Shown here one piece after another: positions 46,367-54,381 of a DNA stretch of 64,000 bases. How positions within the stretch are numbered: position 1 is the stretch's first letter; each line of letters starts with the position of its first letter. The DNA lies in NCBI GenBank assembly GCA_020725865.1, contig DYEC01000011.1:230022-294021 (forward strand), in the 5' to 3' direction. The notes beneath the pieces are model-generated. The model was not told where the DNA came from. It made no database searches and saw nothing but the letters and a program-made list of their open reading frames with translations. The position numbers and the translations under genes are program-made. Origin of the DNA: Anaerolinea sp. (GTDB lineage: Bacteria; Chloroflexota; Anaerolineae; Anaerolineales; Anaerolineaceae).

Positions 46367-47767
46367 ATGAACAAAACCATGCAATTAATTCCCCCGCGTT
46401 TTACGCCGTCGCTGGATGACGCCTTCCGCCCGGCGGCGCTGGCAAACCGCGCCTTCCGCGAAGCGGTAGCTGCCGCCGGCGGAGGTGAGCCGCTAATCCT
46501 CGCGCTGGAACGCAACGATGGCGGGGTCGGACGGCTGGAAACGCGCATTTTTCCTGCTGGTCACCCGCGCGCCGGCGAAAACCTCTTTTATGCCGAACGG
46601 CTGCTCAAATTCATGCTCTGGCAGTATGGCGGCTGGAAGGTCTATATCAGCGGGCAAAAGGCGGTGGCAGATTACATCCGCTCTCTCTATTCACCCAATG
46701 GGGAACGCGCCTTTGATTACCACTTTATGGGTGACGAAATCTACCTGCAGCCATTTACGGTGGTTCATTGCTTGGCGGAAGAAGTCCCCCCGGAACGCAG
46801 TACGGAAAAACCCATCGGGCGGCATCTGGATGGATACCGCATTGGGTTCGATTTAGGTGCTTCTGACCTGAAGGTTTCAGCAGTGGTAAATGGAGAAGCG
46901 ATTTTCAGTCAGGAAATCGTCTGGCAGCCGCGCCAGCAAATCGACCCGCAATATCATTATCAGCACATCATGGACGCCATCCGTCTGGCAGCCTCCAAAA
47001 TGCCGCGCGTGGATGCGATTGGCGGCAGTGCGGCGGGAATTTACATAAATAATCGTGTCATGATTGCCTCGTTATTCCGCGGTGTGCCAAAGGAAAGATA
47101 TGAAGAAGTGCGCAATTTGTTTTTGCGCATCCGGGATGAATGGCGTGTGCCGCTAGAAGTGGTCAATGATGGTGATGTGACCGCGCTGGCAGGGGCGATG
47201 TCACTGGGAGATGGTGCTGTGCTGGGGATTGCAATGGGTTCTAGCGAGGCTGCTGGGTATGTCAACCGAGAAGGCAATCTTACCGGTTGGTTGAATGAGC
47301 TGGCGTTTGCACCGATTGATTACCAGCCTGCTGCGCCGCGCGATGAATGGTCAGGCGATCGCGGTGTAGGGGCAATGTACTTTTCACAGCAATGTGTTTT
47401 TCGTTTGGCGCCAAAGGCGGGTATCCAAATTCCAGACGGGTTGACGGATGCCGAACGGCTTAAGTTTGTCCAGGAAAAACTAGAATCTGGACATGAAGGT
47501 GCGCGCGACATCTGGCGTACGATTGGTATCTATCTTGGCTACGGGCTGGCGCATTATGCCGATTTTTATGATCTAAAGCATGTGTTGATTTTAGGACGGG
47601 TGACCTCAGGGATAGGCGGTGAGTTGATTCTAGAGAACGCCAAGCAAGTGCTATGGGATGAATTTCCCGAAGTGGCGGCACGCTTTCAGGTACAGCTCCC
47701 CGATGAGAAAAGTCGCCGTGTTGGTCAATCCATTGCAGCTGCCAGCCTGCCGATGATTTCTTGTTAA
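46367..47767 (+). CDS. ROK-like protein with an extra N-terminal domain
   Basis: Residues about 160-466 have the ROK/hexokinase fold (GFDLGASDLKVSAVVNGE, then GGSAAGIYINNRV and VVNDGDVTALAGAMSLGDGA). They lack the Cys-rich zinc motif of classic ROK kinases. The first 155 residues are a separate unknown domain (ERNDGGVGRLETRIFPAGHP, LLKFMLWQYGGWKVYISGQK). It may be a sugar kinase or a sugar sensor. GAGGTAAGG precedes the ATG. It is co-directional with the UroD-family gene (16-base gap) and the PIG-L gene (24-base gap). Confidence 0.78.
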   Translation: MNKTMQLIPPRFTPSLDDAFRPAALANRAFREAVAAAGGGEPLILALERNDGGVGRLETRIFPAGHPRAGENLFYAERLLKFMLWQYGGWKVYISGQKAVADYIRSLYSPNGERAFDYHFMGDEIYLQPFTVVHCLAEEVPPERSTEKPIGRHLDGYRIGFDLGASDLKVSAVVNGEAIFSQEIVWQPRQQIDPQYHYQHIMDAIRLAASKMPRVDAIGGSAAGIYINNRVMIASLFRGVPKERYEEVRNLFLRIRDEWRVPLEVVNDGDVTALAGAMSLGDGAVLGIAMGSSEAAGYVNREGNLTGWLNELAFAPIDYQPAAPRDEWSGDRGVGAMYFSQQCVFRLAPKAGIQIPDGLTDAERLKFVQEKLESGHEGARDIWRTIGIYLGYGLAHYADFYDLKHVLILGRVTSGIGGELILENAKQVLWDEFPEVAARFQVQLPDEKSRRVGQSIAAASLPMISC

Positions 47768-47791
47768 CTGCATATCTGAGAGGAGGCCACG

Positions 47792-48631
47792 ATGAAGTTT
47801 CACGTTTCCAGCGCACAGGTTTTTATCCCGGATGGGCTGCCGGTCGAGCAGGCATTGGCGCGCACCACGCATATTGGCATTGGCGCACATCAGGACGATC
47901 TGGAAATCATGGCAACGCACGGTATCCTTGCCTGTTACCGTCAGCCGGACAAATGGTTTACGGGTGTTGTGGTAACCAATGGGCGCGGCTCGCCGCGCGC
48001 CGGGCTGTACGCCAATTATACCGATGACGAGATGCAGACGGTGCGGGTAGAGGAGCAGAAAAAAGCCGCCGTCATCGGCGAATACGCCGCTCAGGTTTTA
48101 CTGGACTTTCCAAGCGCAGCGGTGAAGGATAAAGCCAATCAAGAGCCGGTCGAGGATTTGCGTCAGGTGCTGATGCTTGCCCGTCCTCAGGTGGTTTATA
48201 TGCATAATCTGGCGGATAAGCACGAGACACACGTCGGCGTAGCGCTCAAAACACTGGCAGCATTGCGCAGTCTACCGAAAGAGATACGCCCGACAAAGTG
48301 CTATGGAGTGGAAATCTGGCGCGATCTGGACTGGATGCTGGATGAGGATAAGGTCGTTTTTGATGTATCCGAACATGAGAATTTGCAAGCTGCGCTGTTG
48401 GGAGTGTTTGATTCACAGATTGCCGGCGGCAAGCGTTATGATCTGGCGGCTTTGGGACGGCGGCGCGCTAATGCCACCTATTATGCCTCACATGGAGTGG
48501 ATGTGGCGACCGGTTTGGTTTACGCCATGGATTTGACCCCGCTGGTTCAGGAAGAAACGCTGGATATTGCTGAATATGTCTACAGCTACATCAACCGCTT
48601 TGCTGAAGAAGTGCTGAACCGCTTGCGCTAA
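47792..48631 (+). CDS. PIG-L-family deacetylase
   Basis: A 279-residue zinc hydrolase of the LmbE/PIG-L family. The metal and catalytic motif is GAHQDDLEIM (His33, Asp35, Asp36) and a second metal-binding stretch is DKHETHVGVAL. Known members remove the acetyl group from N-acetylglucosamine glycosides (GlcNAc-PI, GlcNAc-inositol, chitobiose-like). AGGAGG lies six bases before the ATG. In this locus it suggests that the imported compound carries an N-acylated amino sugar. Confidence 0.88.
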   Translation: MKFHVSSAQVFIPDGLPVEQALARTTHIGIGAHQDDLEIMATHGILACYRQPDKWFTGVVVTNGRGSPRAGLYANYTDDEMQTVRVEEQKKAAVIGEYAAQVLLDFPSAAVKDKANQEPVEDLRQVLMLARPQVVYMHNLADKHETHVGVALKTLAALRSLPKEIRPTKCYGVEIWRDLDWMLDEDKVVFDVSEHENLQAALLGVFDSQIAGGKRYDLAALGRRRANATYYASHGVDVATGLVYAMDLTPLVQEETLDIAEYVYSYINRFAEEVLNRLR

Positions 48632-48642
48632 TTTGATGCATG

Positions 48643-48733
48643 AAGCACTTGTACTACATTGAATAAGCTATATCGGCGACCGGCAGGGCTCTCTCGCCAG
48701 TTACCGCAAAGCTGAAGCAAAAGTACAATGCTT
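48643..48733. repeat. Imperfect inverted repeat in a convergent gap
   Basis: AAGCACTTGTACT (48643-48655) is repeated inverted as AGTACAATGCTT (48722-48733) with one bulged base. It spans almost the whole gap between the PIG-L gene and holA. It may be a remnant of a small inverted-repeat element or a long-range hairpin ending both transcripts. Confidence 0.35.
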
Positions 48734-48740
48734 AGGGAGC

Positions 48741-49748
48741 TTATTTCTCAACTACAAACATCTCCAACGCGAGTTCAATGGGCATTTGGCCAGTTTTGAT
48801 TGCTTCATCAAGAGCCAGCAAACGACGGTAAATTGCCTCCAGTTGCGCTATAGTAAACCGCTTTGCTTGTAAGGTGAGTTTTTGGGCAGTGTAAGGGTGC
48901 AGTCCAAGTTCCTGCTGAATCGTCTCTTGATTACCGCCCTCGTCAAGGATTTCGCGCGCCAGCAGTAAAAGACGAAACTGACGTACGACCATCCCAAATA
49001 CTCTGAACGCATCTTCATCTTCCAGCAGGCGGCGTAGCAGCCGCTGAGCAGTGGGCAGGTTGCCCTGCGCCAGCGCATCAGTCATATCGAAGATGCTGGC
49101 TTGCCCCTGCGCAGCGGTGAGCAGTTCTACATCTTCAACTTCCACCGGACGCTTGAAATCTACATACATCAGCAGTTTCTCGATTTCCAGCGATGCCAGA
49201 CGGGTATCGGATCCGATATGACTGGCAAGCGCCTCGGCGGCGCTGCGGGTGAATTGCCCGCCCATTTGCCGCGCCTGCTTTTGAATCCAAGCGGGCATTT
49301 CAAAAGATGGTGGCAGTGCAAAATCCAACACCTGCACTCTTTCGCCGGCCTGTTTTGCCCACTGGATCAGCCAGTGTTTGGGGTTTAATAAACTCCACTG
49401 CAGCGGAACACCTTTCTGGTATTTTGGCTGGTCGTCAATGACCAACACCAACAAAGTAGTTTCAGGCAGGCTGTCCAGCATCATCTTGAAGCGTTCCTGC
49501 GCCTGCGAGTCTCTCACGCGTTCCAGCGGGTGGGTGAAAATAACCAGCCGCCGAGCCGCCAGAAAAGGGATGGCGTTGGTGGCATTGCTCAGTTCCTCAA
49601 TACTTGCCTGCAATCCATCCAGACGTGTCAGATTCAGCTCTGTTATCGCAGGATCGCCGAGCTGATCAATCAGCGATTGCAAATAGGCTTTGACAGCGTG
49701 TTCATCGTTGCCGCGCAGGATGAGTATGGTGGGTTGGGTATAGCTCAA
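48741..49748 (-). CDS. holA: DNA polymerase III subunit delta
   Basis: Delta opens the sliding clamp within the clamp loader. The start of the fold (YTQPTILILRGNDEHAVKAY), the middle AARRLVIFTHPLERV and PAWIQKQARQMGGQFTRSA, and the C-terminal collar (ALAQGNLPTAQRLLRRLLED, ALDEAIKTGQMPIELALEMF) fit HolA. The frame opens with GTG at 49781, but TTG at 49748 is chosen because GGAGGGG lies six bases before it, giving 335 residues, the usual size. Confidence 0.9.
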   Translation of the reverse strand: MSYTQPTILILRGNDEHAVKAYLQSLIDQLGDPAITELNLTRLDGLQASIEELSNATNAIPFLAARRLVIFTHPLERVRDSQAQERFKMMLDSLPETTLLVLVIDDQPKYQKGVPLQWSLLNPKHWLIQWAKQAGERVQVLDFALPPSFEMPAWIQKQARQMGGQFTRSAAEALASHIGSDTRLASLEIEKLLMYVDFKRPVEVEDVELLTAAQGQASIFDMTDALAQGNLPTAQRLLRRLLEDEDAFRVFGMVVRQFRLLLLAREILDEGGNQETIQQELGLHPYTAQKLTLQAKRFTIAQLEAIYRRLLALDEAIKTGQMPIELALEMFVVEK

Positions 49749-49814
49749 AGTCCCCTCCGGTTTATTGTATGCCCGATTCACCTTGAATTGTTAATTGCCA
49801 AAAAAGGAAATCGA

Positions 49815-50330
49815 TTATTGCCTAGTCAATACTCGATGAGCGAAAAAATGACCGTTTTCATAGCAGTTTATTGCGCGTACGGCAAGCTCACCAGGTTGTG
49901 CTTCGGTGGTCAGGTATGCCTGAAAGAGCGGACCAAGCGGGCGGGCAACCATCAATGCCAGCGTGACCAATGTCACGACTACCGGCAAACGGTCGAGCTT
50001 TTTGCGCCAGCCTTCGCCGCTGCCAAGCATTGCCAGCCATGCGGCTGATCCAGCCAGCAAACCCGAAACGGCAAAGTTCGTTCCGCAATTCGGATGGATC
50101 GCCAGTGCAAATTCCCCGTTCCGAAGACGCAGGAGCGCCTCGTCCACCGCTTCTTGAAGATCTTGGGTATCTACTTTTCCAATAATCCAGAAACCCCGCA
50201 GATCCGAATAGCCCGCCAGCATCAGACGCGGATTGCGCCGGGCGAGAATTTGTAATGTGGCATGTTCCAAAGCATGATGACGACGCAACCGCGAAACCTG
50301 AAACCGCAGAAAAGAAAAGGAAGACGGCAT
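49815..50330 (-). CDS. DUF6391-like membrane protein
   Basis: A 171-residue protein. The first half has RRHHALEHATLQILARRNPR, a His/Glu-containing motif seen in DUF6391-type proteins, followed by GYSDLRGFWIIGKV and HPNCGTNFAVSG. One or two membrane segments follow (AGSAAWLAMLG; VVVTLVTLALMVARPLGPLF). The ATG at 50330 is chosen over an upstream frame start at 50387, which would add an unlikely tail. The family has no known function; the clustered His and Glu could bind metal. Confidence 0.65.
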   Translation of the reverse strand: MPSSFSFLRFQVSRLRRHHALEHATLQILARRNPRLMLAGYSDLRGFWIIGKVDTQDLQEAVDEALLRLRNGEFALAIHPNCGTNFAVSGLLAGSAAWLAMLGSGEGWRKKLDRLPVVVTLVTLALMVARPLGPLFQAYLTTEAQPGELAVRAINCYENGHFFAHRVLTRQ

Positions 50331-50441
50331 GAATAACCTCGTTTTCCAACAGAATGCGCTAATTATATCCGCATTCCGCTTCCGCAATAAGATGGTTTTG
50401 CAGCCTGCCGCGCCGATCAGGACACCGGCGGTCGGAGGATT

Positions 50442-51011
50442 TTATTCGGGTCCAATATCAATGCCGACAAGCCGTGTTACCGTCAGGTCGGTGATAAAGA
50501 TAGTTGCTTTACGGTCGTCTTTCTTGTAAATTAGAGTGACATCTTCGGGTTTTTCGGAAGACCCTTTATCCTCAAAGCGCCAGCCGTTGGCAGGCATTTT
50601 TTCTTTGTAGAATTTGGTCAGGTCTGCCAGTGACATGGTGGTTTGAAACTGAACCTGTGTATCGGTTGCCACAATGACGGTTTTATCTCCCTCTGGCAGG
50701 GGGATGTCCACCGGTACCTGTTCAGTGGAGGACAGACTGCCCAGTTCTGCCTGCGCGGTTTTCAGCGTCTCTTCAGACATCAGTGTCGGAGCCGCAGCCA
50801 TGACGGTTTCCACAGAACCTTCCGGCAACATTGTTGCAGCTGCCTGTAAGGTGCTGAGCGCACCTTCCGGCACCTGTGAAGCCAGCGCCTGAACAGTTCC
50901 CTGCGCGCCAGCCAACGGGTTAAGATTGGGCAGAGAAAGTGGACAGGCGCAGGCGGCCGTGAACATAACCGCAAACACAATCAACACGGTGCGTCGTTTC
51001 GAGTGAATCAT
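50442..51011 (-). CDS. Lipoprotein of unknown function
   Basis: A 189-residue exported protein: RTVLIVFAVMFTAACACPLS carries a lipobox (TAAC). The middle is helical and Ala/Glu-rich (MLPEGSVETVMAAAPTLMSE). The last 80 residues form a small alpha-beta domain (LADLTKFYKEKMPANGWRFE, DDRKATIFITDL) repeatedly seen in bacterial lipoproteins of unknown role. AGGAG lies before the ATG at 51011. It has no functional link to its neighbours. Confidence 0.7.
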   Translation of the reverse strand: MIHSKRRTVLIVFAVMFTAACACPLSLPNLNPLAGAQGTVQALASQVPEGALSTLQAAATMLPEGSVETVMAAAPTLMSEETLKTAQAELGSLSSTEQVPVDIPLPEGDKTVIVATDTQVQFQTTMSLADLTKFYKEKMPANGWRFEDKGSSEKPEDVTLIYKKDDRKATIFITDLTVTRLVGIDIGPE

Positions 51012-51130
51012 ATGGGGGCTCCTTTCTTTATAAAACCGAACGGGGAAACTACTTGCAGTCATTATACAGCAATTCAGAGTATGGGTGTCAACTTTACATG
51101 AAGTCAATTATCTAACCCAGCTGAGATTCG

Positions 51131-51152
51131 CCCGGACAAGTTCGGGTATAAT
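51131..51152 (+). promoter_or_regulatory. surE -10 element next to a dyad
   Basis: CCCGGAC (51131-51137) and GTTCGGG (51140-51146) form a near-perfect dyad directly against TATAAT (51147-51152). No good -35 is visible. The dyad would place a regulator on the -35 to -10 spacer. Confidence 0.4.
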
Positions 51153-51183
51153 CTTTTCATCCTGACCTTCGGGAGTATTGAAC

Positions 51184-51978
51184 ATGAAAGACGGACGTTA
51201 TCAAATTCTTCTCACCAATGATGATGGTATCATGTCACCAGGTTTACATGCGGCCGCCAGAGAACTGGGCAAGCTGGGTTATGTGACTATTGCGGCGCCT
51301 ATTCGTCAGTATTCCGGCGCCGGACGCAGTCTGCCGGCGGATTTCGACCGCACGGTGGAAAAAACCGAACTTAAGATTGGCGATCAATGCTGGCCGGCTT
51401 ATGGCGTTGGTGGTCCTCCGGCGATGGTTGTGTTGCGTGTTCTATATGAGATTCTAGATTTTCGTCCTGACCTGGTTGTTTCGGGCATTAACTATGGAGA
51501 AAATGTTGGCGATAGCATTACCGCCTCTGGAACGGTCGGCGCAGCGCTTGAGGCTGCTACGTGGGGTATTCCGGCGATTGCCGTTTCACGGCAAATTGAA
51601 AATTTGTGGGATTACTTGGAGCATTCTGAGGATGTGGACTTTTCCACCGCAGCTTATTTTACTGCCTACTTTGCCCGCCAATTGCTTGAGAAAAAATTGC
51701 CCTATGATGTAGATGTTTTGAAAATAGATGTGCCGATTGATGCCACGCCGCAAACCCCATGGCGCATTACGCGTGTAGCGCGTAATCGTTATTATGCCGA
51801 ACCGGGTGATAAGTACAAACACACTGGCGGACGGTTGCCCATCACGCCTGCTGACGTCCCGGCCGATTCGGACATCGCTGCTTTGCTTTTTGACCATGTA
51901 GTTTCGGTCACGCCACTAAGCGTAGATTTAACCTCACGGGTGGATTTTGAAATACTGCGTGAATTGTTGTCAGTGTGA
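51184..51978 (+). CDS. surE: 5'/3'-nucleotidase SurE
   Basis: SurE is a metal-dependent phosphatase acting on nucleoside monophosphates and short polyphosphates. The metal site is QILLTNDDGI (Asp13, Asp14), and PIRQYSGAGRSLP, SGINYGENVGDSITASGTVG and EAATWGIPAIAVSRQ are the family core. The ATG at 51184, with GGGAG upstream, is preferred to TTG 51178. It is 264 residues. A strong terminator follows it. Confidence 0.94.
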   Translation: MKDGRYQILLTNDDGIMSPGLHAAARELGKLGYVTIAAPIRQYSGAGRSLPADFDRTVEKTELKIGDQCWPAYGVGGPPAMVVLRVLYEILDFRPDLVVSGINYGENVGDSITASGTVGAALEAATWGIPAIAVSRQIENLWDYLEHSEDVDFSTAAYFTAYFARQLLEKKLPYDVDVLKIDVPIDATPQTPWRITRVARNRYYAEPGDKYKHTGGRLPITPADVPADSDIAALLFDHVVSVTPLSVDLTSRVDFEILRELLSV

Positions 51979-52034
51979 ATGCTCAAGGAAGTAGTTCAAA
52001 AACATTGCAAATACCAAAGCAGCAATAATGTTTT

Positions 52035-52070
52035 AGGGCTGTCCATTCAGATGGACAGCCCTGATTTTCT
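52035..52070 (+). terminator. Terminator of surE
   Basis: AGGGCTGTCCAT (52035-52046) pairs perfectly with ATGGACAGCCCT (52051-52062) around the loop TCAG, followed by GATTTTCT. It lies between the convergent surE and gltA genes and may also stop gltA read-through. Confidence 0.8.
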
Positions 52071-52071
52071 C

Positions 52072-53394
52072 TTAACCCTTGTCAGCCGGTGGCCTCAATC
52101 CAACCAGCTCTTCGAGCATATTAGTCGTGAGTGATTTAGGGCGTTCAATGGGTTTGCCCAGCGCTCGTGCCCAGACCAGATGCGCTGTGAAGCCCAGCAC
52201 CCGGCTGACCCCGAACAAAACCGTGTAAAAGTCAAATTCACGCACACCATAGTGGTACTGCAAGGCGCCGTTGATGGCATCCACATTCGGGTAGGGGTTT
52301 TTGACTTTTCCGGTGGCTTTCAAGATATCGGGTAAGGTCTCGTAAATGCGCTTGACCAGCACGATCAGCTCATCATCCGGGCAGTATTTTTCGGCGAAAT
52401 CGAGCTGTACCGAAAAGCGTGGATCGGTGATACGCAGCACGGCATGGCCATAGCCGGGAATGAGCTGACCAGATTCAAGCTGCGCACGGGCAAATTCGGC
52501 AATTTGCTCTTTGCTCGGTATTCCGCCAAAGTGCTCGCGGACTTTGAGCAGCCAGCGCAGACATTCCTGGTTTGCCAGACCGTGTAACGGGCCTGCCAGC
52601 CCGTTCAACCCAGCGGCACAGGCGAGGTAAGTATCGGAAAGCGCCGAACCCACCAGATGCGAAGTATGCGCGCTGACGTTGCCGCCTTCGTGGTCGGCAT
52701 GGATGACAAAGAATAAACGGCACAGGTCCATGTAATGCGGGTCATCCTTACCGATCATGTGGGCAAAATTTGCTGCCCAATCGAGACTGGGGTCAGGAGG
52801 AATGAAATCGCCGTTGCGGTATTTCAAGTTATAGATGAACGCTGCCAGAATCGGCATACAGGCAGTCAGGTTCAAGCTGTCTTCTAGATAGGCTTTCCAG
52901 TAATCGTTCTTTACTGCGCCACCATTGCTGTAATAACGGCTGAATACCGAATTGGTCTGTAATGCCATAATACCCTGCGAGAGCAGTGTCATTGGGTGGG
53001 TATCGGGGGGCATGGTCTTCAGTACGTTGTAGACGTGTGCCGGTATCTGGTTGCGCGTTCGCCATTCTGCCTCCACTGCCAACGCATCTTCCAGTGTAGG
53101 TAGCTCATCCACCATCAACAGGTAGTACAGGCCACCCAACAACGGGTATTCTGCACCAGGCACCTTGGGCAGTAATTGCAACACCTCAGGGACGGTGTAG
53201 CCTCGCAAGCGTACCCCTTCATAAGGATCAACTACCGAAATATCGGTCACCTGGATCTGCACATCTCGAATACCCCCGTAAATCTGTTCAACAGTTACGT
53301 CGCACACCTTGTAAGAACCGTAGTTCTTGACCAGGCGGCTGACGCGCTCACGCCAAGCGGGCAATTGAGCGGCAATTTTATCGTGGATGAGCAT
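52072..53394 (-). CDS. gltA: Citrate synthase, mitochondrial type
   Basis: Condenses acetyl-CoA and oxaloacetate to citrate. The sequence resembles eukaryotic mitochondrial enzymes more than the E. coli type: NYGSYKVCDVTVEQIYGGIR, RLRGYTVPEVLQLLPK, SLDWAANFAHMIG, HADHEGGNVSAHTSHLVGSA and GLAGPLHGLANQECLRWLL are present. Active-site residues are in PLHGLANQE, PGYGHAVLR (His) and LDFAEKY (Asp). At 440 residues it lacks a targeting peptide. It starts two bases after the iclR stop, so the regulator and gltA form one transcript from the promoter near 54272. Confidence 0.95.
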   Translation of the reverse strand: MLIHDKIAAQLPAWRERVSRLVKNYGSYKVCDVTVEQIYGGIRDVQIQVTDISVVDPYEGVRLRGYTVPEVLQLLPKVPGAEYPLLGGLYYLLMVDELPTLEDALAVEAEWRTRNQIPAHVYNVLKTMPPDTHPMTLLSQGIMALQTNSVFSRYYSNGGAVKNDYWKAYLEDSLNLTACMPILAAFIYNLKYRNGDFIPPDPSLDWAANFAHMIGKDDPHYMDLCRLFFVIHADHEGGNVSAHTSHLVGSALSDTYLACAAGLNGLAGPLHGLANQECLRWLLKVREHFGGIPSKEQIAEFARAQLESGQLIPGYGHAVLRITDPRFSVQLDFAEKYCPDDELIVLVKRIYETLPDILKATGKVKNPYPNVDAINGALQYHYGVREFDFYTVLFGVSRVLGFTAHLVWARALGKPIERPKSLTTNMLEELVGLRPPADKG

Positions 53395-53396
53395 GT

Positions 53397-54182
53397 TTAC
53401 CTCCAGCTTTCAGAAAATACCGTTACATTTCCCAGTTCTTGTGAAATCTGGGCTGCCACACGGGTAACAACCTGTGCATAATGAGCGATGACCTCATCGG
53501 TGAAACGCTGGGATGGCCCGGAAATCGTCAGAGCAGCTTCGAGCTGTCCGCGGTTGTCCAGAATGGGCGCAGCAACACCGGAAGCTTCTGCCTGCCATTC
53601 ACCGCGGCTGACGGCATAACCCTGCTGCCGGATGATTTTCAGCTCACGGCGCAGAACATCGGGGTCGGTGATTGTGGTAGGGGTGAAGGGTTGGAAGCTC
53701 ATAGAGCGAATGATTTCTTCCTGGCGTGTCTCGGGCAGGAAAGCCAGCATCACTTTACCAGCCGAGCCGGCATAGAGTGGCAACCGCCGACCAATGCGCG
53801 CCACGATGCGCACATTATGCGGGCTTTCCAGCCGCTCAACACAGACACGCTCATTGCCTTCCAGAATATACAGGCTGATGGTTTCCTGTGTGTCCTGATG
53901 GAGCTGGCGCATGGCAGGCAGTGCCAGGCGGCGAATGTCAAAGTTTGCCATACAAACCTCCGCCCATGCCAACACCTTGCTGCCTAGATGATACAAACGG
54001 CTTTCGGGGTCTTGCGCCAACAAGCCTGTTTCTTTGAGCGCTATCATCATCCGCCCAACTGTGCTGGGGGGCAGGTTGGTTAACCTGGCTGCCTCGCGAA
54101 CACCCAGCTCTGGTTGCTGAATGGTGAAACAATCCAGCAGAGCCACGGCGTTGTTGAGCGTTTGCATTTCGGAAGAAGCCAT
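53397..54182 (-). CDS. IclR-family transcriptional regulator
   Basis: A 261-residue regulator. The N-terminal winged helix-turn-helix is ELGVREAARLTNLPPSTVGR followed by MMIALKETGLLA. The effector domain contains GRRLPLYAGSAGKVMLAFLP and YAVSRGEWQAEASGVAAPIL, as in other IclR proteins that bind small acids. It is co-transcribed with citrate synthase and divergent from isocitrate dehydrogenase and aconitase, so it probably senses a TCA or related metabolite and controls both arms. AGGGA precedes the ATG. Confidence 0.93.
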   Translation of the reverse strand: MASSEMQTLNNAVALLDCFTIQQPELGVREAARLTNLPPSTVGRMMIALKETGLLAQDPESRLYHLGSKVLAWAEVCMANFDIRRLALPAMRQLHQDTQETISLYILEGNERVCVERLESPHNVRIVARIGRRLPLYAGSAGKVMLAFLPETRQEEIIRSMSFQPFTPTTITDPDVLRRELKIIRQQGYAVSRGEWQAEASGVAAPILDNRGQLEAALTISGPSQRFTDEVIAHYAQVVTRVAAQISQELGNVTVFSESWR

Positions 54183-54214
54183 AAATTCCCTGAGCCTTTT
54201 TTCCTTTTTATGGG

Positions 54215-54277
54215 TTGCATTTTTTCAAAACAGACGGTATAATGTCTCATTGTAAGGGATAATGTCCCGTTTGTCAA
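54215..54277. promoter_or_regulatory. Bidirectional TCA promoter with tandem ATAATGTC repeats
   Basis: Plus strand: TTGCAT (54215-54220), 17 bases, TATAAT (54238-54243), for icd-acn. Minus strand: TTGACA (54277-54272), 17 bases, TACAAT (54254-54249), for iclR-gltA. ATAATGTC occurs at 54239-54246 and 54259-54266, 20 bases apart, two helical turns; the second lies in GGGATAATGTCCC, a dyad. One copy covers the plus -10, the other the minus spacer, so one protein could control both promoters. The neighbouring IclR protein is the obvious candidate. Confidence 0.7.
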
Positions 54278-54331
54278 GACACAAAAAATGACTGACAAGG
54301 GCAGGGCAGCTTCTCTTTTCCTCCTCATAAA

Positions 54332-54355
54332 CCGGGGCGGGTACCCCCGCCCCGG
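54332..54355 (+). repeat. GC-rich hairpin in the icd leader
   Basis: CCGGGGCGGG (54332-54341) pairs perfectly with CCCGCCCCGG (54346-54355) around TACC, 26 bases before the icd start. No T-run follows, so it is not a standard terminator. It may stabilise the mRNA or control translation. Confidence 0.6.
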
Positions 54356-54381
54356 CAGCCCCGCTTATCAGGGAGATGAAA

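Noticed and set aside
54332..54355. Iron-responsive element in the icd leader
   Set aside because: The loop is TACC and there is no bulged C, so it is not a canonical IRE, although the hairpin itself is real.
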